A DNA stretch of 64,000 bases, from contig NZ_CP116257.1 in NCBI RefSeq assembly GCF_027947595.1, forward strand, positions 2,542,001-2,606,000, written 5' to 3'. Origin of the DNA: Streptomyces lienomycini (GTDB lineage: Bacteria; Actinomycetota; Actinomycetes; Streptomycetales; Streptomycetaceae). The notes under the pieces were generated by a model. That model worked only from the letters and a program-made list of their open reading frames with translations, had not been told where the DNA came from and ran no database searches. Position 1 is the first letter of the stretch; each line of letters begins with the position of its first letter. Shown here one piece after another: positions 1-9,281 of this stretch. Both the position numbers and the translations under genes were made by a program.

Positions 1-682
1 CGGTGGTCCCGTCCTTCAGCTCCGTGGCGTCCAGGGTCGCGCGGGTGCGGCTGGTGAAGTTGTTGGCGAGGTCGAGGACGAGCTGGGGCCGCGAACCGGC
101 GGGGAAGCTGTAGCGTTCGAGCGCCGTGCGCGTCGTCGCGGTCATCTCGGCGTCGATGGTCCCGGCGGGCGACCCCAGCCCCACCCGGTACGAGCCGGGC
201 GTGGCGCTCTCGTCGTCGTGACTGTAGGGGTGCGCGTAGGTGCTCGGGGCCGGGCGCGTGCCGTACTGCTCCGAGGTCGGGACGACCAGCAGGTCGCCGC
301 CGCCGCCCGAACCGCCCACACCGTCCAGGTTCGTGGCGGTGAACCCGGCGATGTGGTCCTCGTCGTAGTCGTACCCGGAGTGGTTGCGGTCCGGCACGGT
401 CATCGGGTTGACCTTGGCGAGGCTGTGCGGAGCCTGGGCGCCGGGCAGGTCGTTGCCGGCGTCGCCGGCGGTCGACACGAACGGGTCGACGAGCTTCGTG
501 TAGTCCGTCCCGCCCGACGCCCCCTCGGCGGCGGACGCGGTCGGGCCGGGCACCGCCGCGGCGGTGCCGCCGCCCGTCAACGCGGCGAGGCCCAGCGCCC
601 CGGCGACCACGGCGGCGACCGCGGAACGCAGGGCCCGGGGCCCGGCCGGCCGTATCGGCGGTCTCTTGGATCTGTCAGGCAT
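1..682 (-). CDS. GH92 family alpha-mannosidase, N-terminal part (cut by window edge)
   Basis: The 227 visible residues start at an ATG (680-682) and run off the left edge. There is an N-terminal secretion signal (basic start MPDRSKRP, alanine/leucine core ending near AAAVPG). After it comes DYTKLVDPFVSTAGDAGN followed by LPGAQAPHSLAKVNPMT, which is the N-terminal beta-sandwich signature of GH92 exo-acting alpha-mannosidases (family knowledge). The segment NHSGYDYDEDHIAGF is also typical. Such enzymes are secreted, calcium dependent and trim mannosyl residues. The catalytic C-terminal domain lies outside the window, so activity cannot be judged. A perfect palindrome about 26 bp upstream of the start suggests control by a LacI-family regulator. 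Confidence 0.8.
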   Translation of the reverse strand, partial: MPDRSKRPPIRPAGPRALRSAVAAVVAGALGLAALTGGGTAAAVPGPTASAAEGASGGTDYTKLVDPFVSTAGDAGNDLPGAQAPHSLAKVNPMTVPDRNHSGYDYDEDHIAGFTATNLDGVGGSGGGGDLLVVPTSEQYGTRPAPSTYAHPYSHDDESATPGSYRVGLGSPAGTIDAEMTATTRTALERYSFPAGSRPQLVLDLANNFTSRTRATLDATELKDGTT

Positions 683-707
683 GACGAGCACGGACCCTCT
701 CCCTGTG

Positions 708-719
708 GACAACGTTGTC
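708..719. promoter_or_regulatory. Putative LacI-family operator upstream of the GH92 gene
   Basis: GACAACGTTGTC is a perfect 12-bp palindrome, extended on one side to TGACAACGTTGTC when read towards the mannosidase. It lies 26 bp upstream of the mannosidase start. The TGACAACGTTGTCA form is typical of operators for LacI-type sugar regulators in actinomycetes (family knowledge). The link to this gene is inferred from position. Confidence 0.5.
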
Positions 720-902
720 AACCGACACCCGAAGCGCGCGCCTCGGGAAAACGCCTCCGCCATCACATAGGGAGAAGTCATACAACGGGGAAACGGAGTT
801 CGTACAGAGCCCGCGCGTCGCCGGACGGCATCGGGGCGCCCGTGATCCTTGCGACACCCTCCTGGCCCCGCCGTTCGGAGTCGCGCCACGCCGGGATCGA
901 GG

Positions 903-1343
903 TCAACCGGAGAACCACACGGTTCTGGCGATCCAGGCTGCGGCCAACAGGCATGCCGTGCCCGCCGCAAGAAGCACCGGGACCGCCACTGCCATGTAGA
1001 GGGCGTTGGGAACGAGTGCGCGCACCGGCCAGACCCCCGCCACCTTCGGGTTCCGCGGCAAGTAGACGATCTCCACCTCGCTGCCCCTCTCCGGCAGAAC
1101 ACCCTCCCACGCACTGGCAACCATGTGATGCGTCATGCCGGACAAGTCCGCGAACGTGACGACGACACCGGTGCCGTAACGGCCGCTCGTATGTCCGGCA
1201 CACGTCCCTCGGGCACGCACCCCCCGTGCACTGAGTCGTACCTTGCCGGCGAAGAGGTCCCACAGCGCCCGGAGGGCCACGTACACGACGTAGGAGAGCC
1301 CGAAGAGTGCCACGACGGCCCCGCATGCCAGAGCGTGCACCAT
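903..1343 (-). CDS. Small membrane protein, DUF3592-like
   Basis: The 146-residue protein has a hydrophobic segment at about residues 3-28 and another near residues 112-140. Between them is a soluble beta-rich part with GTGVVVTFADLSG and VEIVYLPRNPKVAGV, the usual arrangement of actinobacterial DUF3592 proteins (two transmembrane helices around a small domain with a Y-x-P-x-x-P motif). Function is unknown. It stands alone between the divergent GH92 gene and a decayed region. A DUF3592 assignment is likely but rests on the motif and topology only. Confidence 0.65.
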   Translation of the reverse strand: MVHALACGAVVALFGLSYVVYVALRALWDLFAGKVRLSARGVRARGTCAGHTSGRYGTGVVVTFADLSGMTHHMVASAWEGVLPERGSEVEIVYLPRNPKVAGVWPVRALVPNALYMAVAVPVLLAAGTACLLAAAWIARTVWFSG

Positions 1344-1985
1344 GTCGAAGCCTCCCGAGGTGTGGACGACCGCTCACGGCAGGCGGGAAGCGGGTCGTCC
1401 ACACATGCTGCCCACTACCTCCGAATGCCTTGCCCGCGGCCCCTCTTCAGAGGCCGTCCTCCGACCCTATCGACCGCCCCTTCCTGCCGGAGGCGGGGAG
1501 GAAGGGATTCGGGACGATCGATAGCCTGCTCGGGGAGCAGGAGGGCGAGGCCACTGGCGCGAACTCTCCGAACACTCCCCAGGACCCGTCGTGAGTGCCC
1601 GTCGTCCGGGACGGCACACGTGAGACACAGCGAGGTGAGAGGCCCATGTTCACCACCCGACCCACTCTCCAGGGCACCTTCGGCATGGAGTTGTCCACGG
1701 GATGGGGCTGACCTGCATTGATGTGGCCGCATCAGCCGCTGACCTGTGCGGATGCGTCTTTCAGGGCGTTTCAGATTCGTGCTGCGTTATGTCGCCGATC
1801 CTCCCCATGCGCTCCCCAGCGGCGCGGATACTCCCCAGATTCTCCCCACGGGAAGCCGGGTTCACCTGCGGCGACGAGGTGAAGGCCACCCCTGCGGTGG
1901 ACACGATCAGTGACCGCCAAGGGGCTGAGGCGCTCTGAGACGGTCATCACTGTCGTGCCAGTCTCCCCGACCCCGATGACGACGA
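1344..1985. other. Gap without a supportable gene
   Basis: The several overlapping open frames here have no recognisable motif, no good ribosome binding site and poor codon bias. Between about 1799 and 1852 the heptamer CTCCCCA occurs four times at irregular spacing. I see no RNA gene or insertion sequence end. Confidence 0.4.
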
Positions 1986-1989
1986 AAGA

Positions 1990-2299
1990 AGCGAGCCGTT
2001 CGGGATCAACTCGCAGAGGCGCTTCGTGAACAGGTGGGACGCTGGCAGGAGGCTGCCGTACTCGGTGTCTATTGCGACGCTCTGGATCGTCGCCTGTAGA
2101 ACTGGGTGGCGCCGTGGAGGAGCCGATTCTGGAATCGGCCAGACGCTGGTTGGACTGGGCATGCGTATTCGCGAGGTCGATCGACCCCTTGAACCGGCTT
2201 CCAGGGATGCCCACTCCCAGGGGAGCGATGCCAGACGAGCTCAAGGCATACCTGAGGGGGTGGAGTCCCTACGGACCGGAAAGTCCGGGAGGATCGTGA
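1990..2299 (+). pseudogene. Frameshifted remnant of a helical hypothetical protein
   Basis: One frame reads KKRAVRDQLAEALREQ, then AAVLGVYCDALDRRL, and stops near 2096. The neighbouring frame picks up with LGGAVEEPILESARRWLDWA and ends with DPLNRLPGMPTPRGAMPDEL and LRGWSPYGPE. The two pieces read naturally as one continuous amphipathic helical protein if a single frameshift near 2096-2115 is repaired. I do not recognise the family. It lies beside a decayed integrase, so it probably belongs to the same degraded element. Confidence 0.4.
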
Positions 2300-3172
2300 T
2301 GCGCAGAGGAGGTTTGCTGATCGGCTCCATGTGATTCCGATGACGCATCACGTGGAGTGTGTCGCGATCCTTGAACCGGTCGCGAAGGGGTTCTGACCTG
2401 CGACTTTACCCGTGCGCATTATGTGCGGTGTGGGCGTTCCGGGCGATGTCTTGACGCTGAAGTGACGCTCGTGACGCTCGTTCTGATGGGGTGTCAGGTG
2501 CCTTGCGTCGCTGGTCGGCTGGCCAGATAAGGAAGCTCACGAGGCAGGGGCGCCGGAAATTTTGGTGTCAAGCAGCCATGCTCGGCCGCATCAGCAGAGG
2601 GTCCAGCAGGTTCCTGGTCTGATGGTGGTACATCGTGAGCGATGCCGTGACCAGGGAAGCGTAGATTGGGCTCAGTGTGAGCCGGATGCTGGCCCGTGTG
2701 TGGTCCGGATCTTCGTCCTGCTCGATTTGGTGGGCGCAACCCGAAGATGCGTCCCCCACCCCAGGGAATCAGGGATGAGCGAGTGCGGCTCGCGGTTACA
2801 ACCAGCTCGAGTAGGCCGCGTGCGGTTGCCTCGGCGCCCAGCTGCACACGCGCACAGCGGCGAGCACCGTCGACCTCGGTAAGATAGTCCCCCTCACCGT
2901 CGACCCGCTCATCGCCCTCGACAACGCTGCCGCCCTGTCCCGCACCTTCCAGCCCTCCCCGCCGAAGTGATGGCCGACGTTGAGTAGCAGATCGACGCCA
3001 CCGGCCGCGCCCGCTCCGCCGTCCAGTCCGTGCTCGACGTTGCCCCGAACGGCAGCCCGCCCTTTAACGCCCTGGGGGAGCTGAGCGACGTCCTGCGGGC
3101 ATCCTCTGCGTCCTCGTCCTCACTGCGGCCGCTATGCGCGCCGTGTTCCCCTGCCACCTGAGCACGTCCGAA
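2300..3172. other. Decayed gap, no intact gene seen
   Basis: Base composition is lower in GC than the flanks in places and no frame shows convincing codon bias or a known motif. A short cluster of TGACGCT repeats (three copies between about 2452 and 2480) is visible. The stretch 2850-3150 reads like fragments of former coding sequence broken by stops. No tRNA or IS end was found. Confidence 0.35.
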
Positions 3173-3200
3173 GGGGCCCGTACACGGCTGTGCGGGCCCC
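3173..3200. terminator. Hairpin downstream of the integrase remnant
   Basis: GGGGCCCG (3173-3180) and CGGGCCCC (3193-3200) form a perfect 8-bp stem with a 12-nt loop. It lies 15 bp beyond the stop codon of the minus-strand integrase remnant, which is where an intrinsic terminator would be expected. There is no clear T-tract, as is common in Streptomyces. Confidence 0.55.
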
Positions 3201-3215
3201 CGTCACATGCTCAGG

Positions 3216-4390
3216 TCACTCCTGTGCCTGGGCGTTCGGGTCGTGCACCGGCACTTTCTTGAAGAGGTCTCGGGCCGCGTTCTTGGTCGGCCGGACGTAC
3301 CACTCCCGAGGAATGCGCGAGCCCTTCTTCCAGCGGCCGGCCGCTTCCAGTTCCTCGTCCGTCGCGCCGCTTGTGCCGAGGCCGGTGGCGCCGTCGGCGC
3401 GAAGGCCGTGCGAGGAGACGGGGCGCCCGTCGCTCTTGAGCCCGGCCGTGGCGAACCAGTGCTTCACCCGGTCGTTCACGGTCTGCGGGCGCAGATAGAG
3501 GCCGCGCTTGGTGGCCCCGCCCCCTTTCGTGGCCCGGGTCTCTGGCGACGCGACCCTTCCGCTGCGCAGGATCTCCCGCCACACCGGCCCGGTGGTGATG
3601 CCCTGCTCGGCCAGCCAGTTGACGTACCGGCGTAGACGGAAGACGAGGCGCAGATCTTCCCGGTCATGGAGGATGATCGTTTGCTCCTCGCCCTGGTGGG
3701 TCCTGTCCTCGGCGAGCCAGACGAACACGCGGTCGTCGGTGATCGTCAGGTCCTCGAGGTTCAGGTCGACGTCTTCGATGCTGCGCCCGAGGAACCGGTA
3801 CCCGAAGGCGAACATCGCCGAGTCGCGCCAGCCGATCGGCCGGTCCGCCTCCGCCTTCTCCATCATCGGGACCAGGTACGGCAGCGTGATCGGGAACGCT
3901 TCCTCCTGCGCAGCGCCCGCTTGTTCTTCTTCCGGTACTGCCCGAGGAGCAGCAGGAACAGGCTGTTGTCCGGCTTCTTCCCGGGCGGCATGGCCGTCCG
4001 GATCAGGGACATGTAGTGCCGGATCGTCGTGACCTTGAGGCCCTTCGCCATCAGGTGCCGGCCGTACTCCGTGTACGTCGCCGTCGTGCAGGGCTTCGCC
4101 ACGCGCCCCTGCTGCGCACACCACGCCTCGAACAACCGCATCGCTGTGCGCCGCTGCGGCGCCCCCTCCCGCTCCGCCTCCTTGAGGGCCTGGGCGGTCT
4201 CCTCGCTGACGTACAGGTCCCGCTTCGTGTACGTCGTGCGGGGGTCGTCGCTGGTCGGGATCTCCTCGCCCGGCATCAGCACCGTGTGCGCGTCGACGAG
4301 CGGACGGGCAGCCGGCGAGGCGCGCACCAACTCCCCGTCCTCGACGAGTTCGGCGTCGACGATCTCCTCGTCCTGGTCCCGCAGCGTCAT
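3216..4390 (-). pseudogene. Tyrosine recombinase (phage-type integrase), frameshifted
   Basis: The N-terminal part (from the ATG at 4390) contains a SAM-like core-binding domain with RTAMRLFEAWCAQQGRVAK and LMAKGLKVTTIRHYMS, and runs to KKNKRALRRRK near 3890. The continuation, EEAFPITLPYLVPMMEKAE onwards, is in another frame and carries the catalytic domain: a D-V-D-L-x-x-E-D-L segment, HGLRADGAT (H-x-L-R), GRWKKGS and REWY with the terminal tyrosine. One single-base shift near 3895-3905 therefore splits an otherwise complete recombinase of about 390 residues. It is either inactivated or a sequencing error. Such enzymes excise and integrate mobile elements. The neighbouring HEPN gene and transposase fit a decayed island. 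Confidence 0.75.
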
Positions 4391-4441
4391 GCCGACGACG
4401 CATCCTTGCTCGAAGTGGTTCGGTCCGGGGTAAGGGCAGCG

Positions 4442-5446
4442 CTAAACATCAGACCCTTCCTCATAAGGCGTGTGGGCGCAGTTGAAGCAGATGGCCATAG
4501 CTGCAGTCTTTTGGGCGGCAGTGCTAGCGCCAATTACCAAGGTGTCTGCTGCTTTGCAGTTTGGGCAAGGCTGCACAGTTCCGTTGTCCTCGCCGAGCAG
4601 GCTCCACACGTATTGAAGAGCTGCCATCTCACCCTTATACGTGGCCAAGCAGAAACGGCACTTGATTGCTTTCCAGCTTGCGTCATTGTTAACTACCAAC
4701 GCCCACTGGCGGCATTCGGGACACTGCACTGTATGGGCTGCACAGGGCGCCAGCTCGGTCGATATATCATTCAAGCGCTTCTCGACGTACTTCTGAATCC
4801 TTCCCAGCTTCATACGCAGCTCGTCCATGGTTTGGTCGACCTGCTCCAGTTCGCGCCGGGCTTTTACGGCACCAGGCTGCTGGAGGCCCTTCTCCACGGC
4901 GACCAACGGGGAGTCAGTAGGGTCGTACGCCACCAACTTGGCGAACTCGGCCAACAGCATCGGTCTAAGGTGTTCGGTAATGAATTGCAGCAAAAAGCTG
5001 AGAACTCGCGCTGATCGAGCCTCGACTTGGAATGCGTTCGCTGTGTGACCGTAGTGTGTGAGCGCGTTTCGGTCATCTGACAGCACTTTGATTGCGGCGC
5101 GGTCGGATGGAGAGATTTCTACCTGTGCGATATTGTGCAACCGATCCAAGGTCGCCTCGATGGTGCAGCTCTCAAATTTTCCTTTCTTGAAGTTTTCGAG
5201 AGTTGCCCCGCCGGGGTTCTTGAAGACAAGACTCCAGTGTTCGCCGACCAGCCTTGCCTTGAGTAGAACCTCTGTCGCTGCTTGTAGGTGGAGTACAGCG
5301 TATTTCAGGTCACTATCGCTCGGAGGGCCGGCGCGTTCGGTCAATTCATCGACTGCCCTCGAGAGGTAGTCCATGCCATTGCGCACTGGGGTGAAGTTGA
5401 GGTCTGGGCGAGGGTTCGGCCGGGCGACCGAAGATTCCTTAGACAT
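4442..5446 (-). CDS. HEPN-domain protein with two C-terminal zinc ribbons
   Basis: The 334-residue protein has an all-helical N-terminal half. Residues 126-131 are RNALTH, matching the R-x4-H motif that forms the RNase active site in many HEPN domains (family knowledge). The C-terminal part carries two four-cysteine ribbons: CPEC (242-245) with CRFC (263-266), and CPNC (294-297) with CFNC (320-323), so nucleic-acid binding is plausible. A helical linker (about 190-232) separates the halves. Codon use is visibly less GC-rich than the neighbours, which with the integrase remnant suggests horizontal acquisition. Function is unknown. HEPN proteins often act in phage defence or toxin systems, but no antitoxin partner is visible here. 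Confidence 0.6.
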   Translation of the reverse strand: MSKESSVARPNPRPDLNFTPVRNGMDYLSRAVDELTERAGPPSDSDLKYAVLHLQAATEVLLKARLVGEHWSLVFKNPGGATLENFKKGKFESCTIEATLDRLHNIAQVEISPSDRAAIKVLSDDRNALTHYGHTANAFQVEARSARVLSFLLQFITEHLRPMLLAEFAKLVAYDPTDSPLVAVEKGLQQPGAVKARRELEQVDQTMDELRMKLGRIQKYVEKRLNDISTELAPCAAHTVQCPECRQWALVVNNDASWKAIKCRFCLATYKGEMAALQYVWSLLGEDNGTVQPCPNCKAADTLVIGASTAAQKTAAMAICFNCAHTPYEEGSDV

Positions 5447-5481
5447 CGTTTCTTATGGCGTGATCGTTCGTTGATCCGTGC

Positions 5482-6290
5482 ATGACGGATCTGGTGGAGC
5501 GGTTAGTGCCGGAGGAGTTGTGGGTGCTGTTCCGGCGTGTGGTGCCGCCGACTGAGGTGAAGCGCCCGCAGGGTGGGGGCCGCCGCCGGGCGGGTGACCG
5601 TGAGGCTCTGGCCGCGATGATCTTCGTGGCGACCTCGGGCTGCACCTGGCGGCAGTTGCCGCCGGTGTTCGGTCCGGCCTGGCAGACGGTCTACCGGCGG
5701 TTCGCTCAGTGGAGCCGGGACCGGGTCTGGGCCAGGTTGTATCGGGTCATGCTCGACGAACTCGGTGCCCGGGGTGAGCTTGACTGGTCGCGGTGCGCAA
5801 TCGACTCGGTCAGTGTCCGGGCTGCAAAAGGGGGCCTTTGACGGGACCGAATCCGACCGATCGCGGCAAGCTGGGATCGAAGATCCACCTGATTACCGAC
5901 CGTAACGGACTCCCACTGTCTCTGGGTATATCCGGTGCGAACATGCACGACAGCCTGGGCCTGGAACCGCTCGTGCGCGGCATCCCACCCATCCGCTCCC
6001 GTCGCGGCCCGCGTCGCCGACGCCCGGCGAAGCTGCACGCCGACAAGGGCTACGACTACGACCACTTGCGTCGGTGGCTCCGCAGCCGCGGCATCGGCCA
6101 CCGTATCGCCCGCAAAGGGGTCGAGTCCTCACAGCGGCTCGGCCGTCACCGGTGGGTGGTCGAGAGGACCGTGTCCTGGCTGGCCGGCTGCCGACGGCTC
6201 CACCGACGCTACGAGCGCAAGGCCGAACACTTCCTCGCTTTCGTCGGCATAGCGGCACTCCGCATCTGCTTCCGTCGGCTGACTACCTGA
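5482..6290 (+). CDS. IS5-type transposase made by -1 frameshifting (two ORFs)
   Basis: ORF A (5482-5841) starts at ATG with MTDLVERLVPEELW and includes GCTWRQLPPVFGPAWQTVYR, the N-terminal DUF4096-like part of IS5-family enzymes, then CAIDSVSVRAAKGG containing the first catalytic Asp. ORF B overlaps in the -1 frame, with GKLGSKIHLITDRNGLPL, DKGYDYDHLR (second Asp) and RWVVERTVSWL (E region). The overlap contains GCAAAAGGGGGCC at about 5824-5836, a good slippery site, so a -1 programmed frameshift is likely to produce the full transposase of about 270 residues. I could not identify terminal inverted repeats with certainty, so the element ends are not given. Confidence 0.8.
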
Positions 6291-6326
6291 ATCCGGCGAC
6301 GGGGGCGGGGTGGTGAGCTGGCCACG

Positions 6327-6956
6327 TCAGAGACCCGACGGGTGGCTGGAAAGCCAGTCGGCATGCCGATCGCGCGTCCGATCCCGTTCCCCGGGCGTAG
6401 CAAGGAAGACATCGGCGCCGCCGTCGTAGGGGTGGTAGATGCGTCGCATCTGGGTGTCGGTGATGAGGACTCCCGCCACCTTGTCGTCAGCGATGTCACG
6501 GAGCGGCTCGTCGAGGCAGCCATATCGCCAGGGTCGGCGGGCGGCGAAGAGGTGGCAGTAGGTACGGAACTCCGGGTCTGGATCGTCCTCCACCAGCAGG
6601 GTCTGCCAGTAGCCATCGCCTGGCTGGGATGGCGGAACCTCGGCTTCGGTCGCCCAAACCGGGGTGATCACGTAGATATCCCCACCGGCGAACAACTCAT
6701 CAAGGACGGTGTTGTACCGCTCCAGGACGACGCCGTATTCGCTTTCAACCTCTGCGTATCGCTTCGACTCCGGCAGGCTGTGGAAGCGCACCCAGAGATC
6801 CCGGTACGGGTCGCGGAGCTTGTACCCGACCGGAGGACAGTCGGGCCAGTGCTGCTGCCACAGCTCGGTCAAATCCGCTTGTACGCCTCCAGACACTTGC
6901 CGCACCCGTCCTCTCGCCATCGGTTCCCATCGACGACCATGATGCCCGGCACTCAT
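6327..6956 (-). CDS. DUF3885-like hypothetical protein
   Basis: The protein has 209 residues from the ATG at 6956; a second ATG at 6920 (MARGRVRQVSGG) is an alternative start. The core includes LWQQHWPDCPPVGYKLRD, WVRFHSLPESKRYAEVESEY and LERYNTVLDELFAGG, a conserved block I associate with the DUF3885 family of Gram-positive bacteria. The function of the family is unknown. It is a single gene between a transposase and a two-component system and faces the transposase. Confidence 0.6.
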   Translation of the reverse strand: MSAGHHGRRWEPMARGRVRQVSGGVQADLTELWQQHWPDCPPVGYKLRDPYRDLWVRFHSLPESKRYAEVESEYGVVLERYNTVLDELFAGGDIYVITPVWATEAEVPPSQPGDGYWQTLLVEDDPDPEFRTYCHLFAARRPWRYGCLDEPLRDIADDKVAGVLITDTQMRRIYHPYDGGADVFLATPGERDRTRDRHADWLSSHPSGL

Positions 6957-7053
6957 CCACCAATAGAAACGACGTCTCAGAACCGGGGATCAGAAACAGC
7001 TACTCAGTGCCGAGGCAGGGATGTGCCACGGGGCTCGGCCCCCGGCACCCGCG

Positions 7054-8307
7054 TCAGCCGGCGACCGGCAGGCGGAGGGTGGCGACGGCGCCGCCGTCGG
7101 GCGCGTTGCCGAAGGTCAGAGAGGCTCCGACGAGTCGGGCCTGGCCGAGCGCGATGGTCAGCCCGAGTCCGTGTCCCCGACCGCGCTCCGGCGTCCCGGT
7201 ACGGAAGCGCTGCGGTCCGTCGGCGAGCAGCTCGGGCGGGAACCCCGGACCGTGGTCGCGCACCGTGACCGTGGTGCCCGCGACTGTCACCGTGACCGGT
7301 CCGCGGCCGTGCCGGTGGGCGTTGACGACCAGGTTGGTGACGATCCGGTCGAGTCGGCGCGGGTCGGTCTCGGCGTACCCGGCACCGGTCGCGGCGAGGC
7401 CGGTCTCCAGACCGGTACGGGCCAGCGAGTCCGCAACCGCCTCGGCGAGCGGAACGCGCTCTCGCTCGGCCTGCTCGGCACCTGCGTCCAGGCGCGAGAT
7501 TTCGAGCAGGTCCTCGACCAGCGTGCGCAAGGCCCGCACTCGGTCCTGAACGAGATCGGTGGCTTCCCCCTCGGGAAGCAGCTCGCTCGCGGTGAGCAGG
7601 CCCATCAGCGGGGTGCGCAGCTCGTGGGCGACGTCCGCGGTGAAGCGCTGCTCGCTCAGCAGCCTCTGGTGCAGGCTGTCGGCCATCGAGTCGACCGTGG
7701 CCGAGATGTCGGTGATCTCGTCGCTGCCACGGTTGTCCGCGGTCCTGGCCGTCAGGTCACCGGCCGCGATCCGGCGTGTGGTCTGTGCCACCCTCCGCAG
7801 TCTGCGGTGCGGCAGTTCCGCGGCGAGCGCCGACACGGGGACGACGGCGGCCAGGGCGAACAGCGAGTACTTCCACATGTGTCGGTCCAAAGCGCGCCTC
7901 GTGAGCAGGTCGGACGTCATGTCGACCTCGAGCGCGACGGGCTCGCCGCGATACGTCCGCGCCGCCCACATCGACGGATGGTCGCCTGGGCCGTCCGCGT
8001 CGTACCAGGTGGCGTATCCGTCGCTCAAGTCCTGCCGGTCGCGGAGCTCGCGCAGCAGCTCGTCGGGCATCTCCCCGGGCGACACCTTGAGTGCGGTGGG
8101 CGGGACGCCGTCCCGCTCGTAGTCCTCCAGCGCCCGGGCCAGAGCCGTGACGGCCTTGGCGCCGCCGTCGTTCATCGACCGGGCCAGGGTGCTGGAGTGC
8201 ACCAGGCTCCCGACGGTCAGCGCGACGGCGCCGCAGCACACAGCGACGAGGAGAACGATCTTCCAGCGGAGCGAACGCCAGTTGAGCAGGTCACGCACGG
8301 CGTTCAC
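7054..8307 (-). CDS. Membrane sensor histidine kinase
   Basis: The 417-residue protein starts at a GTG (8305-8307), one base after the stop of the response regulator gene. Domain order is: transmembrane segment near residues 14-35 (IVLLVAVCCGAVALTVG), an extracytoplasmic sensor region of about 100 residues, a second membrane segment (LFALAAVVPVSALAA), HAMP, HisKA with FTADVAHELRTPL (phosphorylated His), and HATPase with NLVVNAHRHG (N box), DHGPGFP (G1) and GHGLGLTIA (G2). All catalytic boxes are intact. It resembles Streptomyces CseC-type kinases in layout, but no sigma factor gene is adjacent, so the stimulus is unknown. Confidence 0.9.
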   Translation of the reverse strand: MNAVRDLLNWRSLRWKIVLLVAVCCGAVALTVGSLVHSSTLARSMNDGGAKAVTALARALEDYERDGVPPTALKVSPGEMPDELLRELRDRQDLSDGYATWYDADGPGDHPSMWAARTYRGEPVALEVDMTSDLLTRRALDRHMWKYSLFALAAVVPVSALAAELPHRRLRRVAQTTRRIAAGDLTARTADNRGSDEITDISATVDSMADSLHQRLLSEQRFTADVAHELRTPLMGLLTASELLPEGEATDLVQDRVRALRTLVEDLLEISRLDAGAEQAERERVPLAEAVADSLARTGLETGLAATGAGYAETDPRRLDRIVTNLVVNAHRHGRGPVTVTVAGTTVTVRDHGPGFPPELLADGPQRFRTGTPERGRGHGLGLTIALGQARLVGASLTFGNAPDGGAVATLRLPVAG

Positions 8308-8308
8308 G

Positions 8309-9046
8309 TCAGCGCCGTAGCTTGTAGCCGAACCCGCGCACGGTCTCGATGCGCTCGGCTCCGATTCTCTTGCGCAGCCGCTGCACGCACAGGTCGACGA
8401 CGCGGCTGTCGCCGTCCCAGCCGTAGTCCCACACGTTGCGCAGCAGGGTCTGCCGGTCGAGGACGGTGCCGGGATGCGCGGCGAACTCCAGCAGCAGGCG
8501 CAGCTCGGTGGGGGCCAGCGCGACCGGCCGGCCGGCCACGGAGACGTCGAGGCCCGCGGTGTCGATGGACAGGTCGCCGAAGACGAGCAGGTTGTGCTCC
8601 CCGGCTCGATCGCCGGCCGGTTCCTCCGGGCTCGCGGCTGGCGGGGCGGCGCCGGGGGAGTAGACGGCCCGCCGCAGCAGCGAGCGGATCCTGGCCACCA
8701 GCACGGCGGTGTCGACGGGCTTGACCACGTAGTCGTCGGCGCCCGCCTCCAGGCCGGAGACCACGTCCAGGGCATCGCCCCGGGCGGACATCATCAGAAT
8801 GGGAACCATGCTGGTCTCCCGGACGCGACGGCACAGGCCGATGCCGTCGAGCCCGGGCAGCATCACGTCGAGCAGCAGCAGATCGTGGCGGCCCTCCCGG
8901 AACAGCTCCAGCCCGGTCAGCCCGTCACCGGCGGAGGCGACACGGTAGCCGTAGCGCTCCAGAGCCATCGTGACCGACCTGCGGATGACCTCGTCGTCCT
9001 CGACCAGGAGAATCGCCACGGGCACCGGGGCATCACCTTCACTCAC
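8309..9046 (-). CDS. OmpR/PhoB-type response regulator
   Basis: The 245-residue reading starts at a GTG (9044-9046, MSEGDAPVPVAILLVEDDEV); longer starts upstream in the same frame are less likely. The receiver domain shows the acidic pair in LLVEDDEV, the phosphoacceptor Asp in LLLLDVMLPGLDG, the T/S region MMSARG and the Lys in DDYVVKPVD. The C-terminal winged helix includes LTPTELRLLLEF-like PTELRLLLEF, VDLCVQRLRKRIG and TVRGFGYKLR. It pairs with the downstream histidine kinase gene, one base apart. The targets are unknown. Confidence 0.9.
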   Translation of the reverse strand: MSEGDAPVPVAILLVEDDEVIRRSVTMALERYGYRVASAGDGLTGLELFREGRHDLLLLDVMLPGLDGIGLCRRVRETSMVPILMMSARGDALDVVSGLEAGADDYVVKPVDTAVLVARIRSLLRRAVYSPGAAPPAASPEEPAGDRAGEHNLLVFGDLSIDTAGLDVSVAGRPVALAPTELRLLLEFAAHPGTVLDRQTLLRNVWDYGWDGDSRVVDLCVQRLRKRIGAERIETVRGFGYKLRR

Positions 9047-9281
9047 CGACTCCGGCCCTTCCTTCCCTGTCACCCACGGCCGGACACCGTCGGCGCGCGA
9101 CGACATCCCGTTCCGTAGGCATTGTGCCTTCCAACCGTGGTCTCGGGGCATCCGGCACGGCTCGGGCCCGTATCAACGCTGTATCGCCCGACGACAAGCT
9201 CGACACGGAGGGAGATACCGGCGACAGGGTCGTGTTCGCTCCCGTGAGCGTGAGGGGTCCGTCAACGGTGTGGTTCGCGGG

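Noticed and set aside
218..1159. Long plus-strand open frames over the GH92 gene and the DUF3592-like gene
   Set aside because: They are antisense frames of high-GC coding sequence and have no domain match or start signal.
1799..1852. Repeated CTCCCCA heptamers as an origin or CRISPR-like array
   Set aside because: Spacing is irregular, there are only four copies and no adjacent cas or rep gene.
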